Source: Auriscalpium vulgare
Taxonomy: Eukaryota > Basidiomycota > Agaricomycetes > Russulales > Auriscalpiaceae
Assembly: GCA_019915015.1 (NCBI GenBank)
Contig: JAHBBC010000034.1
Location: 62,001-126,000 of the forward strand
DNA length: 64,000 bases
Direction of reading: 5' to 3'
Shown here: positions 1 through 11,470 of the stretch, piece after piece
Position numbering within the stretch: position 1 is the stretch's first letter
Layout of the letters: each line of letters opens with the position of its first letter
Notes under the pieces: generated by a model
Seen by the model: only the letters and a program-made list of their open reading frames with translations
Told to the model about the DNA's origin: nothing
Database searches by the model: none
Translations under genes and position numbers: made by a program

Positions 1-508
1 GCTGCCAATTTGAACGCTCGTCCACCATCGCCATCACACGTCCGTATCTCCCCACTTTTTTTAAGCCGCCGCTGGTGTGCGTCGTGCATCAGCTGCGTTG
101 CTCGCAAACTACTAACTCGTGCTCTTGCCCGACAGCAACCTACTACGCCGCGGCCACGCCGTCACCGCGTCACCTGCATCGCCATTGAGGCATATGGCAG
201 TATCATCCCCTGGGCCGGCGTTCAAGGGCTCGATCGCTCTCCGCGTGCACGGCTCGAGGCTCGTCCTCGAGTCGTCGCCCGGCGCCGAATCCCTAACGGT
301 CCGCGCGCATACATCATGGCAGCCCTCGTTGACAACGGACATCCCCAGAGCCCTCTGCCTACCTTGTCAATACAACGCTGTTTGTCGCGTTGGACGCTCA
401 GCCTCTCGCTCGTCAGCATTCAATCACCCGACACCACACCACGCCACGCCCCTGCCCACGCTACCCGCGCCCACGACCCATCGCGCATTCACGCCACTCA
501 ATCTGGAC

Positions 509-1370
509 ATGCCTTCGCGCACCCTCGCGTCGCCGCCGCCGACCCGTGGCGCCATCAACTCCTTTTATTCGGAAACGTGCGACATCCGTGAAGCCCCGGG
601 CCTTCGTCCCGTCGCGAACGCCGGCCGGCGTGTGCTTCGCACCATCGTCTTCGAAACGCTAAAGCCGGTCCGCGAGCTGCGTGGCGTCGAGTTCGTGGAA
701 GCATGGCTCAATTGTGTGAGATGTACGTCGCGCCGGGATTTGTGTCCGAGTCGCGCGCTGACTTGTACCTAGGCCATCGTCATCTGTGGAAACAGGGTGT
801 TCAACAGAGAGGGCCCAGCCTTTCGAACCTCATGTACTGCAGGAAGGACAGCGCCGCTTATGGCGTTCTCAACGATTGGGATTTGGCCTGCATCGAAGAA
901 GAACACGCCGACAGCTACCTAGACCGCACGGCCCGGGGCTCCATCCCCTTCATGCCGCTCGAGCTCCTCAATTCCGAGTACTGGGCTGGAACAATCGAGA
1001 GGACCTACTATTAAGGCCTAGAATCGCTCATATGGGCCTTCACCTTTGTACTCCTCAACTTCGACTGTGACCGCAAGACGGAAACCAACAGAGCAGCTAG
1101 CGCGTGGCTCACAGGAGACTACGTGGCGTGCTTCGAGAAGAAATTGTCCTTTAGACGCGAGACGTCATACCTTACATCAAAAACCCGCCGGAGGCTTGGA
1201 AGACTCGGTGGCTACTAGCCATTAATCTCCTCTGGGTGATCATACCCCAGCTCCACCGATGAGACTTGAGCATGTTCGATTCCCAAGCCGTCCCTGAGCC
1301 GATACTGGATGATACCCATTACAGTGCCGTTCTTGACATCGTGAAGCGACACGGATATCTGGTGCAGTGA
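509..1370 (+). pseudogene. FunK1-type kinase pseudogene, C-lobe only
   Basis: The translation matches the C-lobe of fungal FunK1 protein kinases. It starts at a conserved MPSRTLASPP, runs through a VEFVEAWLNC segment, is interrupted by an intron at 723-772, and resumes as CHRHLWKQGV. The catalytic-loop HRD is replaced by QRG (QRGPSLSNLMY), so the catalytic Asp is lost, while the metal-binding DWD (LNDWDL) is kept. An in-frame TAA at 1,012-1,014 cuts the protein after ERTYY. Homology continues beyond it through GLESLIWAFTFVLL, with further frame damage, to a family-typical end at 1,370. The N-lobe with the ATP-binding lysine is absent. The same degenerate type occurs on the minus strand at 21,602-20,869. 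It is almost certainly non-functional as a kinase. Confidence 0.8.
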
Positions 1371-1701
1371 CGCCGCGCGATCCAATGCCCAGTGCAAACC
1401 AAACCGTAAGTGCTATCATTTTGGCATACAAGTCGCTACATTTCGACTAAATAATTGCATTCACAGTCCTACGCGAACCTCCACGACAGACGCCCAGTCG
1501 CGCCGGCACCCTGACCGCATGCATACATCGTGGCAGCCTTGTCGACAGCCGACACCCACACCTACCTCGTGTCTGGCACGCCGCCGTTGGTGTCGCTCAA
1601 AATCATTGTTCCCATTTCCCTCGCTCAGGCTCTTTCACCTCCACGACCGCCCGCCCTCACGCCAGGCGCCTGCTCGCCTCGCGTTCACGTTCTCGCTGCG
1701 C
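1371..1701. other. Spacer and conserved 5' flank of FunK1 gene
   Basis: No independent gene is seen here. The frame of the downstream FunK1 gene is open from an ATG at 1,519. The paralogues at 20,537, 43,760 and 29,742 agree best from the MPxRIL start at 1,702, so 1,519-1,701 is taken as 5' untranslated or promoter DNA. The block around 1,415-1,518 is repeated, inverted, near 20,720-20,825. Confidence 0.5.
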
Positions 1702-2562
1702 ATGCCCTCGCGCATCCTCGCTTTGCCGCCGGCTGACTCTGAGAACCCTCATTTGGAGATGGGCGGCATTTGTGATACACTTCGTCCTCTCCCGAACCTC
1801 AATCGCCGCGTGCCTGGCACCGTCGCCTTCCAGTCGCTGCAGCCGATCCGTGAACTGCGCCGCCCAGATTTCGTGAAAGCGTGGTATGACTGTGTTAAGT
1901 GTACGTCGTCGCCCCTTCAACTTACTCTGAGTCACGCTGACTTGTATCTAGGCCATTATCATGTATGGAAAGAGGGCATTCAACACAGAGATCCGAGCCT
2001 CGCCAACCTCATGTACTACAAGGATTCAGACGGCACCGTTCACGGCATTCTCAATGATTGGGACCTGGAAAACATCGCAGGAGAGCACACCTACCTAGAA
2101 CGCACCGGCACCATCCCCTTCATGCCGCTCGCGCTACTCAATTCCGAGTACTGGGATGGAAAGATCGCGAGGACCTACTATCACGACCTAGAGTCGTTCG
2201 TCTGGGTCCTCGTGTTTGATTTCCTCAGCTTCGGCGAAGACGGGGAGAGGCACAAGGTCGGTCCGCGGCCAGCCGACACATGGGAAACAGGAGACTATGA
2301 GGAATGTCGCAAGGAGAAGCTCGACTTTGTGATGTATGGCATGGAGAAGGAAGACATCGCGGAGGCTTGGAAGGAGGAATGGCCACTAGCATACAACCTT
2401 CTCAGGCTCATCGCAAGAGCATGGGCCGTGCGACGGATGGACGAACCAGGCCTCATCGTCCTTCCGCACAAGCAGGGGCCCGTCATTGACACCACATCGG
2501 ATGCCTCCTATTACGAGAAAGTGAAGAAGATCATGAAGGCGCTCGAATATCCGGTGCAGTAA
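1702..2562 (+). CDS. FunK1-type protein kinase, C-lobe-only copy
   Basis: FunK1 kinases are a fungal-specific protein kinase family, expanded in mushrooms, with unknown substrates. Splicing out the 51-nt intron 1901-1951 (GTACGT...TAG) joins DCVK to CHYHVWKEG and gives 269 aa. Visible motifs are the catalytic loop HRDPSLANLMY at about residue 78 (HRD, with Asn five residues after the Asp), the DFG-equivalent DWD (LNDWDLENI), the activation-segment block TGTIPFMPLALL, and YYHDLESFVWVL. The N-lobe (glycine loop, VAIK lysine, C-helix Glu) is missing; full members are about 600-900 aa. The start at 1,702 is chosen because paralogues conserve MPxRIL; the frame is open back to 1,519. The intron is a multiple of three without a stop, so retention would add 17 residues just before the catalytic loop. 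The catalytic residues are intact, but without an N-lobe it may be inactive. Confidence 0.75.
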   Translation: MPSRILALPPADSENPHLEMGGICDTLRPLPNLNRRVPGTVAFQSLQPIRELRRPDFVKAWYDCVKCTSSPLQLTLSHADLYLGHYHVWKEGIQHRDPSLANLMYYKDSDGTVHGILNDWDLENIAGEHTYLERTGTIPFMPLALLNSEYWDGKIARTYYHDLESFVWVLVFDFLSFGEDGERHKVGPRPADTWETGDYEECRKEKLDFVMYGMEKEDIAEAWKEEWPLAYNLLRLIARAWAVRRMDEPGLIVLPHKQGPVIDTTSDASYYEKVKKIMKALEYPVQ

Positions 2563-2789
2563 CTCCGCGAATGCAATGCCCACTCCAAACTGATTTGTAC
2601 TTTTTTTCCTGGCATGCAGGTAGATTTTTGATTGAGTTACGCGTACCACCACGACATGGACCGCACCGGAAATCGATGCGCATTCTCGTATGGCCTATTA
2701 TCATGTAGCATACAGGTCTCGTACATAATGAAATCAGAAGCTCAGATTGTGCGACGCAGATGCGACATCACGGTGGACCGACCGTGTCG

Positions 2790-2937
2790 CCCCCGTTTCA
2801 CAGCCTGCCTGCCCTCAGCCGGGCCTCAGTGCACGACACTGCGCCATCAAGACCGCGCGGCTGCCAGATGGGTGGACTCTGAGGGCGATCGTGGGCGGTC
2901 TTTCACAGCGACGAGCGATCTGTGAGTGCAAAGTGAG
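2790..2937 (-). repeat. Interspersed repeat family, copy 1
   Basis: On the minus strand this reads GCACTCACAGATCGCTCGTC, then CCCATCTGGCAGC and a CAGGCAGGCTGT block. The same ordered blocks occur at about 18,845, 22,297, 31,306, 36,655 and 37,505. I see no coding potential or terminal repeats, and the family is unclassified. Confidence 0.6.
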
Positions 2938-3072
2938 TACAGCAAGATCGCGGTGACGAGGAGCAAGCATCGGCCCGAGACTTCCGGTCGGGGGGGGGAG
3001 TCAGCTTTTGCAGTTGCCTCCTGCACACACAATTTAGCCAAGGATCTTCTCTTTACTATCATCATAACACAG

Positions 3073-3175
3073 ATGCGACGAAGGCAAGATAAGCGTTTCG
3101 GTGTACGGCTTGCCCCGATATCGGATGACCCCCATTACGAAGACTTCCCATAAATTTATGAAGCAATACGGATAG
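3073..3175 (+). pseudogene. FunK1 3'-end relic
   Basis: The translation contains ISDDPHYEDFP and then, after a frame change, KFMKQYG followed by a stop. This corresponds to the C-terminal FunK1 segments TSDASYYEKVKKIMK and TPDDTYYSDFLDIVK. The following DNA (to about 3,370) also resembles FunK1 3' flanks elsewhere in the window. It is a short remnant of a lost copy with no intact gene. Confidence 0.5.
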
Positions 3176-3503
3176 TACAATAACTAGTGCAGCGACTCCG
3201 TGCGATCCAATGCGCAGACAGAAACTGTACTATTATTTCGGCAATGATGCAGGTAGATCTGTACCTTCACGGCATGGACCGCATCGAACGCATTCCCGTA
3301 TGTACTATTATCATCTAGCATACCAGTAGGTCTCGAGTACATCATAGACCAACTCAGAAGCTCAGAATGTGCGCGTATCTCCACGAAGACGAGACCTCTG
3401 CGACGTCATGGCGGGGGATCGCCGGAGTCGGTGAAGTACCCTCTCCTGCGACATGAAGCTACTCAGAACCGCGACTCGGGCGGGATGTCCTCTCCTCATC
3501 GCC

Positions 3504-3578
3504 ATCAACGCCTCAACGCCTAAAAGCCTCAACGGCTCAACGGCTCAACGTTCAACGTTCAACGTCCTCATGTCAACG
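3504..3578. repeat. TCAACGNC-type minisatellite
   Basis: There are about seven imperfect 8-10 bp units of the type CTCAACGCC/CTCAACGGC/TTCAACG. The complementary motif (GTTGAGGGC units) lies at 19,358-19,407 and 37,877-37,930, each time at the edge of a FunK1 region. The repeat lies directly 3' of the adaptin gene. Confidence 0.7.
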
Positions 3579-3604
3579 GCAAAGCACATCGAGGCGCGCA
3601 TACG

Positions 3605-6600
3605 TTACTCCGCCAACGCGCGCTTCACCCTGTTCAAGATCTCGTCGTCGTCGCAACGCAGTCTCCACAGGCAGCCATCCTCGTCGTCGCTGCCCTCGCG
3701 CAGGCGCAGCGCCGCTCTTCCCCGCCCCAGCTCGGCTGTGCGTCCGGACAGCAGTACCTTGAGCTCGCCTGTCGATAACATTTTGAATCAGCCGTCCGTG
3801 CCAGAATATTGCGTGCATGGGATAGGACGTACCTTCGAAGGGTGTCTGGTCCGCCGGGAGCACTGCGATGCTGTACGGCAGGCTCTGCAGTTTCCGCACG
3901 ACGGCGTCGATGGGAACCTCGCACCAACCGCGCGAGGTGTACTTCTGGAGCGCATTCCAGGAGCTCTCAAAGTCGTGGTTGAGCTCCTCTAGCTCCTCGA
4001 GCGCGGTGGGCGGCTCGGCAATGAAGGGCGAGTCGAGCGAGATGAGGTCCACTTTCGAGCCCTAATAGACACCGAAGCGTCAGTGAAGTGATGTAGTTGT
4101 TTGGAGGATACACCGACTGACCAGCAAATCGATAGATCCAGGTCGTTTCGGCGACGATATTGGACTTCTATTCGCCTATTCGTTTGATGTCAGCATATGC
4201 CACACCGTCAAGGAGCATCACCTACCGTCAATCCTAACGCCATGCTCTTCAGCTCCGGACTCCCTGCGGCAACAGCAAGATCGCCCGCCGTCACCGTACG
4301 CGACATATACGCATACTCGTCCTCGCGCCTGCTGCTGCTCAGCGAGCTGCCCGGCCGTCCGTCGACCGATGTCGTCGACTGCCGGCTGCTGCTGCGCCGC
4401 ATGCGCGCGGCAGGCACTGGTGGCGGCGCGTCGTAGGCTGTGTAGCGGAGCTTGCTGCCCGAAAGAGACAATCTTGACAAACTGGGGGAGGTAGGCGGCG
4501 AGGCGTGGTGAGAGATGCGCGGCGATTGAGGCTGGGTTTGCTGGTGGGTTTCGAGGGAGACGAGGAAGTCTGGGAGCTAGACATGATTGCTAAGTAGGAT
4601 CGAGAATGACATGATGGGGGGAAACGGTTACCGAGCGCGAGGGCGCATTGGAGATAATCCCTTGCAGGACTGCCGGCTTGCTTGTGATGTCCATGAACTG
4701 TAAACAACGCTGCAAATGGTCGGAAAGTCAGCATCATAACGAAACTCGTCCGATATAACTCACACGTTGAATATGTCGCCCCGCTACCTCATTCAGCGCC
4801 CTCACGCCGGCGGACACATCCTCCGGGACGCTGTCTAACTCTCCCGCTAGTCTCAGCATAGCAATCAAAGACAACTCTTGTATCGACACTGCAAGATGTG
4901 GACAGACAGCGAACACTTCGTCAATTGCCAGTCAACAGCTTGCAGAGAGTGCTGACTCGCCTGGGTACAGACGCAGCTTGACACTTAGCGCATGCAGAAG
5001 GTGCGCCGGCGCCACCGCTGCACGGCCGACGTACTCGACCGCAAGTGTGGTGACTACAACCATGAGTGTCGCGCTCGGGGCAAAACCTGTGTTCTCGGAG
5101 GCGGCATTGTCGGTGCCCGCGTCCAGGAAGGAAGCAAGGAGTGCGGTGGCGACATTTGGACCGAAATCACCATCCTCTGTTCACCCGTCACTTGAGCATT
5201 CCCGGACGAACGTGGACTACGTACTGTCTCGGATGTAGGTGAGTACTCTCTCGATTGCCGCTTCGGAAATATGGCGTGCGCCTGGCTCGTCGCTGAGCGC
5301 GGCAAACACGTCCTTGACGGAGCACGCGTATTGCTCGCCATCGTCAGTAGCGAGCACCTCGGCGGCCTCGAGAAGGGGAAGCACGTCGTCGTCGGCAGCG
5401 AGGTCTTGCAGCTTTTGCGATAGGTACGTGCTGACTATGCTGGGGTCAACGCGAGCGAGGATGCGAAGGGTCTGCGAGAAGCAGCACATGGTTAGATGAC
5501 AAAAGCAGTAAATAGTGAAGCGACCTGACTTTGGTGCGGATCGCTGCATCGGGCGAGGAGAGGAATTGCATGATACGTTCGACCTCCCAGCCTTCGAGCA
5601 CGGCGGGCACTGTGGGGGAAGTCCCCGCCCAGAGGCGCGGGTCGACGTGCTCGAGGCATGTAAGGAAAAGGTACTGCTCATTCGGATCATGCGACGGAAG
5701 GAGGTGCCGGATTGTTGCAACGATAGGAGTAGACTTCGCTGACGACTTGAGGGCGGAGTAAGGTGCTTGGCGTATGACGGCAAAAGCGTCCAGGAGGAGA
5801 GCTGGGTGGAGGATGACTGGAGAGTGTAGTGAAGGAACGCAGTGGACATTTACCGTAGAGATTGCGATGAGTCGATATCCGTTTGATCAAGGCCAGGACG
5901 GCTGTGATTACCTCAGACGGCGGGCTGTAGACATGACGTTGAGCCCCGTAGCGACACGAGTAACAGGCAGACCTACGTGAGAGTCCCATATAATCGCAGG
6001 ATTTTCTGTGTGACACGCCTGGCAGCAGGTTCATCCACTGCGGCCTCAATCAGGTGGAGTAGCGCTTTCTGGATGTCAGAAGCGGCGTCCTTTCCCAGGA
6101 CTCTGTTCTGACCAGAGCTGTCAAATACGGCAAAGTGGAAGACAAGATGAACTACCTCAGACAAGTCTATGCATGTTGCGATGGCTGCGTTGACGACCAT
6201 CGAGTCTGGGTCTCTCAGGCGTTTTGAGATCTCCTGTGACGTCCACCGGAGCAAGGAAGAATCCTGCGCAGCCAGGGCTCGGGAAGCAAACAAAGCACGT
6301 CGTCGCACATGTGGTCTGACTGTACGTCAGTACATAGCTCATGTGAAATCAATGGAATCTGACGAGTTGTGCGACAGCAGATCCAGCAGACGAGATTGGA
6401 TGGCGGGTATGATTTCCTCAGTAGGAGATTGGACAATGTACTCCAGCGCGAGAGATATTCGCGCGACATCTGGGGATTCCAGGTCCTATTCAAGCCTTAG
6501 AGGGTAACGTACAAGCGGATGAAAACGATTCGTACTTTACGGAGGGTATTTACGAGCATGAGCTTGAATTCATCATGAAAGGGCATGATGGAACTGCAAA

Positions 6601-7012
6601 AGAGATAGCCTGACGCGAAGGTTCATGGGCGTCGTGTTGATCGTTGAGGAGGTCACGCACCTATCCGTCTCTCTTTGACCGACGATCCCGCTTCGGCGAG
6701 GTTCACAGCGTGCGGTAGTGCGAAGGCCAAGTCGCCCGGCGGTATTCCGGAAATAGAGGTCAGAAAGCAGTACATTAGAATAATCAAACATTCTCTGCAT
6801 TGTTTCTGCAACAGTTTGAATGCGGATGCGAACTGCAGAAGGTCGAGACGTACGGAGGAAAGGCGGGCACGGGACAGCTTGGCACGCACGGAGGCTACCT
6901 CGGTGAGGAGGAAATGATCAACATCTTGCGCCGTTTTCGCAAGTTCTATATGGCGAACGATGGCATAATGTGCGCTGCTCAATGCGCCGGAGGATATGAA
7001 TGGGACGTCCAT
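3605..7012 (-). CDS. Adaptin-type large subunit of an AP coat complex
   Basis: Large adaptins build the core of adaptor complexes that sort cargo into vesicles at Golgi and endosome membranes. The first ATG at 7,012 starts MDVPFISSGALSSAHYA. The N-terminal helical solenoid follows: RECLIILMYCF, ALPHAVNLAEAGSSV, then across a spliced junction RIGYLFCSS, IMPFHDEFKLMLVNTLRK, DLESPDVARISLALEYI, and RRRALFASRALAAQD with ISKRLRDPDSMVV. A later exon has TLRILARVDPSIVSTYLSQ. The C-terminal part has RGWCEVPIDAVVRKLQSLPY and ADQTPFEG joined to ELKVLLSG, ending RVKRALAE and TAA at 3,605-3,607. Introns are about 48-75 nt, and every exon join I tested keeps frame, so the gene looks intact. The subtype (gamma-like or epsilon-like) is uncertain. 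It is transcribed divergently from the Rap1 gene. Confidence 0.8.
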
Positions 7013-7397
7013 AGTGGACGATACGGTCAAGCGACTGCTGGACGCAGGCGGGGGGCAAACTGGGGGGAGAACTAGTGATGTCGCTGGAAATTAAAACCAA
7101 TAAACAACGCAAGCGGCCATTCCAGATCGGCAGGAAAGCAGAGAAAACCAGGATCGCGCCGTCGGGGCCAAGAGGCAGGAGAGGCGTGACAAATGCGACG
7201 CGAGGCGTAACGCGGAGCGGCCACGTAACACGAGATAGTCACAACAGAGTCACAGAATGTCACGCACGCGTCTGGCAGTGCGGTTCTTGCTCTTGCCTTG
7301 TTGGCAGCTCTCCCATCTCCTTATTTCTATCTATTTCTTGTCTCTCACAGAGACTTCACTGAAGATTTGACACAATTCTGTGCGCTATTGCCTGAGG
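7013..7397. promoter_or_regulatory. Divergent promoter between adaptin and Rap1 genes
   Basis: A 385-bp interval separates two genes transcribed away from each other, so it must hold both promoters. It has a pyrimidine-rich stretch on the plus strand just before the Rap1 start (about 7,300-7,350), common in fungal promoters. No clear TATA box is seen. Confidence 0.55.
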
Positions 7398-10300
7398 ATG
7401 CCAGGTCGGAGTGGAGGAACGTGCGTTCACTCTAAATTCAACACGACGTAATACATCTAATCTACTGTTCATGCTCAGGCGCACGGCATTCACTGAGAAC
7501 GAAGACGTTCTATTGGTCAAGTATATCGCAACATACAACCCGTCGTTGAGGGGACGTCAGGGACAACTGCTGTACCAGTCACTTGTGGCGAACGTGCGTG
7601 GACGTGCTTTGCTCTCTCTTCAGTCGATGAACTGCGTTTGTAGGCAGATGGCAAATGGAACTGGTCAAATACTCACAGCTGGCAGTCCTGGAGAGAGCGG
7701 TACAAGAACAATCAGCCGTCTTTCGACTCCAAAATCCGCAAGTACCAGCAGAAACATGGCATCGACCCGAAGTCTACTCCTGCGAAGAAACCAAAGATAG
7801 CCTCTGCTCCTGTCAGGCAGCCTACTGCCGGGCCGTCAAAACCAACGCAAGTAACTCGGACAGCCGTTCCGCGCACGGAAGAGGAAGAAAGTGAGTCGGA
7901 TGTTCAAGCATCTGGCGCATCTGTCGCGAAGACCGCCGTAGCCAAACGCCCCCGAGACTCCGCTGGGACAATACTTCCCCCAATGAAGAAGCCGCGACTC
8001 ACTGATAACAATGCTCCCGTCTCAATCAAGGGGAAGGGCAAGGCTCGTGAGACCGAACCTGCACAGGTCGACAACAGTGATTACGGAGGCGAGTTCGATC
8101 GCACCTCGAATGCCGCAGGAGACGAGTTTGAAGACGATACCGAAGGCGCAACCGTATGTTAAATGTCATCTTTCTGGTCATGTTTGACTAACTCTGTCAT
8201 CATCGCCCTAGATTGCCTCGTCCAGGTTCGTGCATACATCCCTAATATTCGTCCGGTTGAAACTTACACCATACAGGCCTTCCGCACCTCTCCTCGTACA
8301 TGACGACACGCCGCGCCAAAATGCCACGGTAGATGACCGGTCTCGCAAGCCACACCCTACTTTCCCGAAAGTTGCCCCGCTGCCCCTCCAAGTATCCCAG
8401 GAACCAACTCCTCCGCGATCCGGCGCAAGTGTTACTCCGCACGCCGGCACGCCTGATTGTACAGCCCCCTCCTCTCCTGCCCTCCCAACTGGCCGCCACA
8501 CAAACAACCTCGCTCACCACCCTCCTGCAGCTGTTCTCAAACCTTCACGCCCCAAGCCTCCACGACGCAAGCCAGTCGGAGGCAATGTCGGCATATTTGC
8601 CGACACTCCACAACCCCCGACGCGCACTACCACTCCCACGGTGCCTCCGTCGTTGCGTCGCCCACGAGAACCTCCGCGCGGCGAGACGGGCCCATACGTG
8701 AGCTCGTTCACGGATGCGCAGGGTAGGTCGCGGCTGACAGCGAAGGGCGGGCGCATCGAAGCGGATGAAAGCGACAGTGAGGAGTGGCCGCCGAAGAGAC
8801 GGAAGGCAGGTAACTCTGTGGTGAAGCAAGCTCCAAATGGTGAGATCACACGAGCTGAGCAGGGGAAGACCGGTCTCGTTGAGAAGGCGGCTCCGCCTGT
8901 GCCCGTGCCGATGAAGAAGAGAGCACAAGTGAACGCAAAGGCGTCGTCGTCGAAAGTGATGTTACCGCCCATGACAATACTCCCTACCCCTCCTCCAGGT
9001 CCAGCCCTCGACCACACCACGCCCGTACCCAATGACAATAATGTGAAGCACTCTGCCGCTACCGCAACCTTGCTGCCGCCGCCGAACCCTCTTGCGTCCC
9101 GTACGCCATCCAGAGAATCCATCCAAATACCTCGCGCGCGGAGCGTTATGTCTGCGAGTGACCCTTTCTCTGACAACGCTCCTACCGAAGCAAAGGGCAA
9201 GCAGCGGGCGCAAGATCGGTCGGAAACGAACCTGCGTCGGCAGACATTCGGAGGACAGGAGGTACCCCATATCGACCTCCGTGAGCCCAGGCGCGGGAAA
9301 CAGCGTCAGTCGCTCCCTGGTCCGGATGCAATCGTTGATCTTCTAGAGTTGCGAAAGCGCTCAAGCATGTCGCGTGCGGGCACATCAAGGTCCAATTCGG
9401 CCCGCTCGCGCTCAATCACTGCGTCCCATTCTCGGTTCAACTCGGCCACCGACTCCGTCGCCGATTCGCCAGCCGGGCGTCGACACTCCCGCGCCGCGTC
9501 CCACCTCTCCGGCGCATCGGCGTCATCGCGTCGCCGCCGCTCGGCCGCGGACCAGTTACTTCTGCAGGATATGATAGTTGTGCAGGGCATGGCGCGCATC
9601 TACGGGTTCCAAGAGGACGTTGTGAGGAATGTAATCGAGGCTGCGGGCGGACTGGATGCGGCGGCACGCATACTACTAGACATGAAGGAGGAGGCTACGA
9701 AAGCGTTTCAAAGGCGTACGGGGATCGCCGTCGATGAGGAAGCTGATGAGGCGGGCGATGCAGAGGATCATGACACAGAGGAGCATGACACAGAGGAGGA
9801 TGACTCAGGAGAAGAAGCACGGGATGGCGACCTGGTGGCGGCAGAGGAGGAGGAGGAGGAGGAGGAGGAGGAGGAAGATGAAGAAGAAGCGCACGAAGAT
9901 GAAGACTTAGCCGAGCCATCGCAGGCTCGCTACTCTCTCTCCTCTCCACGCATACGCCCCGAATCTCTCGCGCCAACTTCTCTCGCACATGCCGGCTCTG
10001 CATCGCCCTATCGTAAAGCGCCCCCACTACACATCACGCCCGTCCACCGCTCGCGCTCGCGCTCGCTCCATCTCTCTCCGCAGACGCCGACGCGCGCGAA
10101 GGAGTTTAAACGTCTCAAGGCCGAGGGGCGGGTAAAGGAGGCGCTAGCAAGAGAGCGCATGAGGGCAAGCGGAGGTGGGCGGGCGGAAATGGAAGTCGAT
10201 GAGGATGAGCAGGACGGTACAGCGGGATCCGATGAAGAAAATAGCGACGGCGACAGGCCTGCGCTTTATTTCCTTGAAGGTCACGAGGAGCTCGAGCTCG

Positions 10301-10968
10301 CAGCGGCAGAGGCGGCAGAGGCAGAGGATGACCCGGATGCGGATGACGATACGGATCTCGACCAGACCGGCCATGCCTGCAGCCAGGAGGAAGAGGAGGG
10401 CGACCGCGACGGCAAGATTTTCGATATGGACGTGGACCAGGACGAAGATGATTTGGATGCCGACGTTGTCGAACAGACGGTCGCCATCGCTACGAATGTC
10501 TACGAAGGCGATCATGAGCCGAGCCCAGCGTCGCCGTTTCGGCAAGAATCCGGTGAAGACGAATACAGGAAGGCCGTCGATGGATGGCAAACGCTACCTG
10601 TTTCCGTCTCACCCCGCATGCCGAGCCGTGCTCTTTCTCCCGAAGAAGACGAACTGGCGGACGATGAGCGCGACCTCGTCCGTGATGCCCCTCGTGAACA
10701 GCCCTCTCACAATACAGGAACACCGACGCGTGAGGTCAAGGACGAGCCACTGGATGACGAGCTGGTGCCCAGCAGGTCGGATGGATTCCTTCCGCCGCAG
10801 TACGTCCTGAAGTTGACTGCAGATGGCCTGCGGGAGCTGCCCGACGATGACCTGACGATGGCGTTGCTTCGCGCGGACGACGCTGTGCTCACGCATGTGG
10901 AGCAATGTTTGGGCCGCTGGTCTGTGAAGAGGCGCGTTGCAGAAGCTCTTGGACGTTGTCTACCTTGA
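7398..10968 (+). CDS. rap1: Rap1-like telomere-binding protein
   Basis: Rap1 proteins bind telomeres, directly or through TRF-type partners, and control length and end protection in the nucleus. I model five exons: 7398-7420, 7479-7593, 7644-8153, a 14-nt microexon 8212-8225, and 8277-10968. The sum is 3,354 nt, exactly 1,118 codons with the stop. The start MPGRSGGTRTAFTENEDVLL leads into a Rap1-type Myb/SANT domain (about residues 8-85) with YIATYNPSLRGRQGQLLY, HSWQSWRERYKNN and KIRKYQQKHGI. Next comes a long basic/Pro/Ser-rich disordered region with probable nuclear signals, then a helical segment (LLLQDMIVVQGMARIYGF, AAGGLDAAARILLDM), a strongly acidic region with an 11-Glu run, SR-rich patches, and a terminal helical segment (DLTMALLRADDAVL, GRWSVKRRVAEALG). 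The last two helical parts recall the two halves of the Rap1 C-terminal domain. Confidence 0.85.
9844..9873 (+). repeat. (GAG)10 microsatellite inside the Rap1 gene
   Basis: Ten uninterrupted GAG codons followed by GAA encode an 11-Glu run in the acidic region. It lies in frame, so length variation would only change the number of Glu residues. Confidence 0.9.
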
Positions 10969-11470
10969 ACTCGTTCTCAAGACTTGCTCTGTCGCCTGCT
11001 ACATAATCCATCATTTTTGACTTTCACGGCAGTAGAATTCCAAAGCACGCATGCGCATCGATTCCCAAGATCCATCTTTTTGTCCGTCTCCGGGGACTAC
11101 TACTAACTCATGGTGAGCATCTGACTACGTTGGCAAGAGCAGATCATGTTTCTGCCTTGGGGGTGAATTGTAAGCTTCCGCGGTCGCAGTGACTTGCCGT
11201 CTTTGGCGGCCTTCCCGACACCTCTTTGATGCTGGGAATCCAACGTTGTCTTACATGAGCCACCAAGGATCTAATTGTGGCGCGCACAGGGTTCTGAATT
11301 CCGGGACTCTGCTTCGCACTTCTCTTCTTTGTGGTGCTTTGCCTCCCAATCTCCGTACATCGTCATGCAACCCATCTCGTGACCGTGATGCCGACACCGT
11401 GCCAGCGACAAAGGTATAAGAGCTCGTCATGCTGGACATTCTTGTCCCGACGACCCCACGTCTTGCCGAT
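10969..11470 (+). promoter_or_regulatory. Rap1 3' region and GH92 promoter with TATA box
   Basis: A 502-bp interval lies between the Rap1 stop and the GH92 start. A TATAAG element at 11,415-11,420 lies about 55 bp before the ATG at 11,471 and is the likely core promoter of the GH92 gene. No other gene is seen. Confidence 0.55.

Larger units (their letters stand above)
120..2785 (+). repeat. Left arm of large inverted FunK1 repeat
   Basis: This arm holds a degenerate FunK1 gene, then an open FunK1 gene and its 3' flank. The same order occurs inverted at about 19,455-21,990. The similarity covers coding parts, promoters and 3' flanks. For example, the block just before 1,519 recurs next to 20,720, and the 3' block ending near 2,781 recurs at 19,459. 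The arms are clearly diverged, so the duplication is old. Arm limits are approximate. Confidence 0.75.

Noticed and set aside
8208..10905. Several antisense open frames across the Rap1 last exon, including a poly-Pro/Leu one
   Set aside because: They mirror the acidic and Ser/Pro-rich codons of Rap1 and have no independent support.
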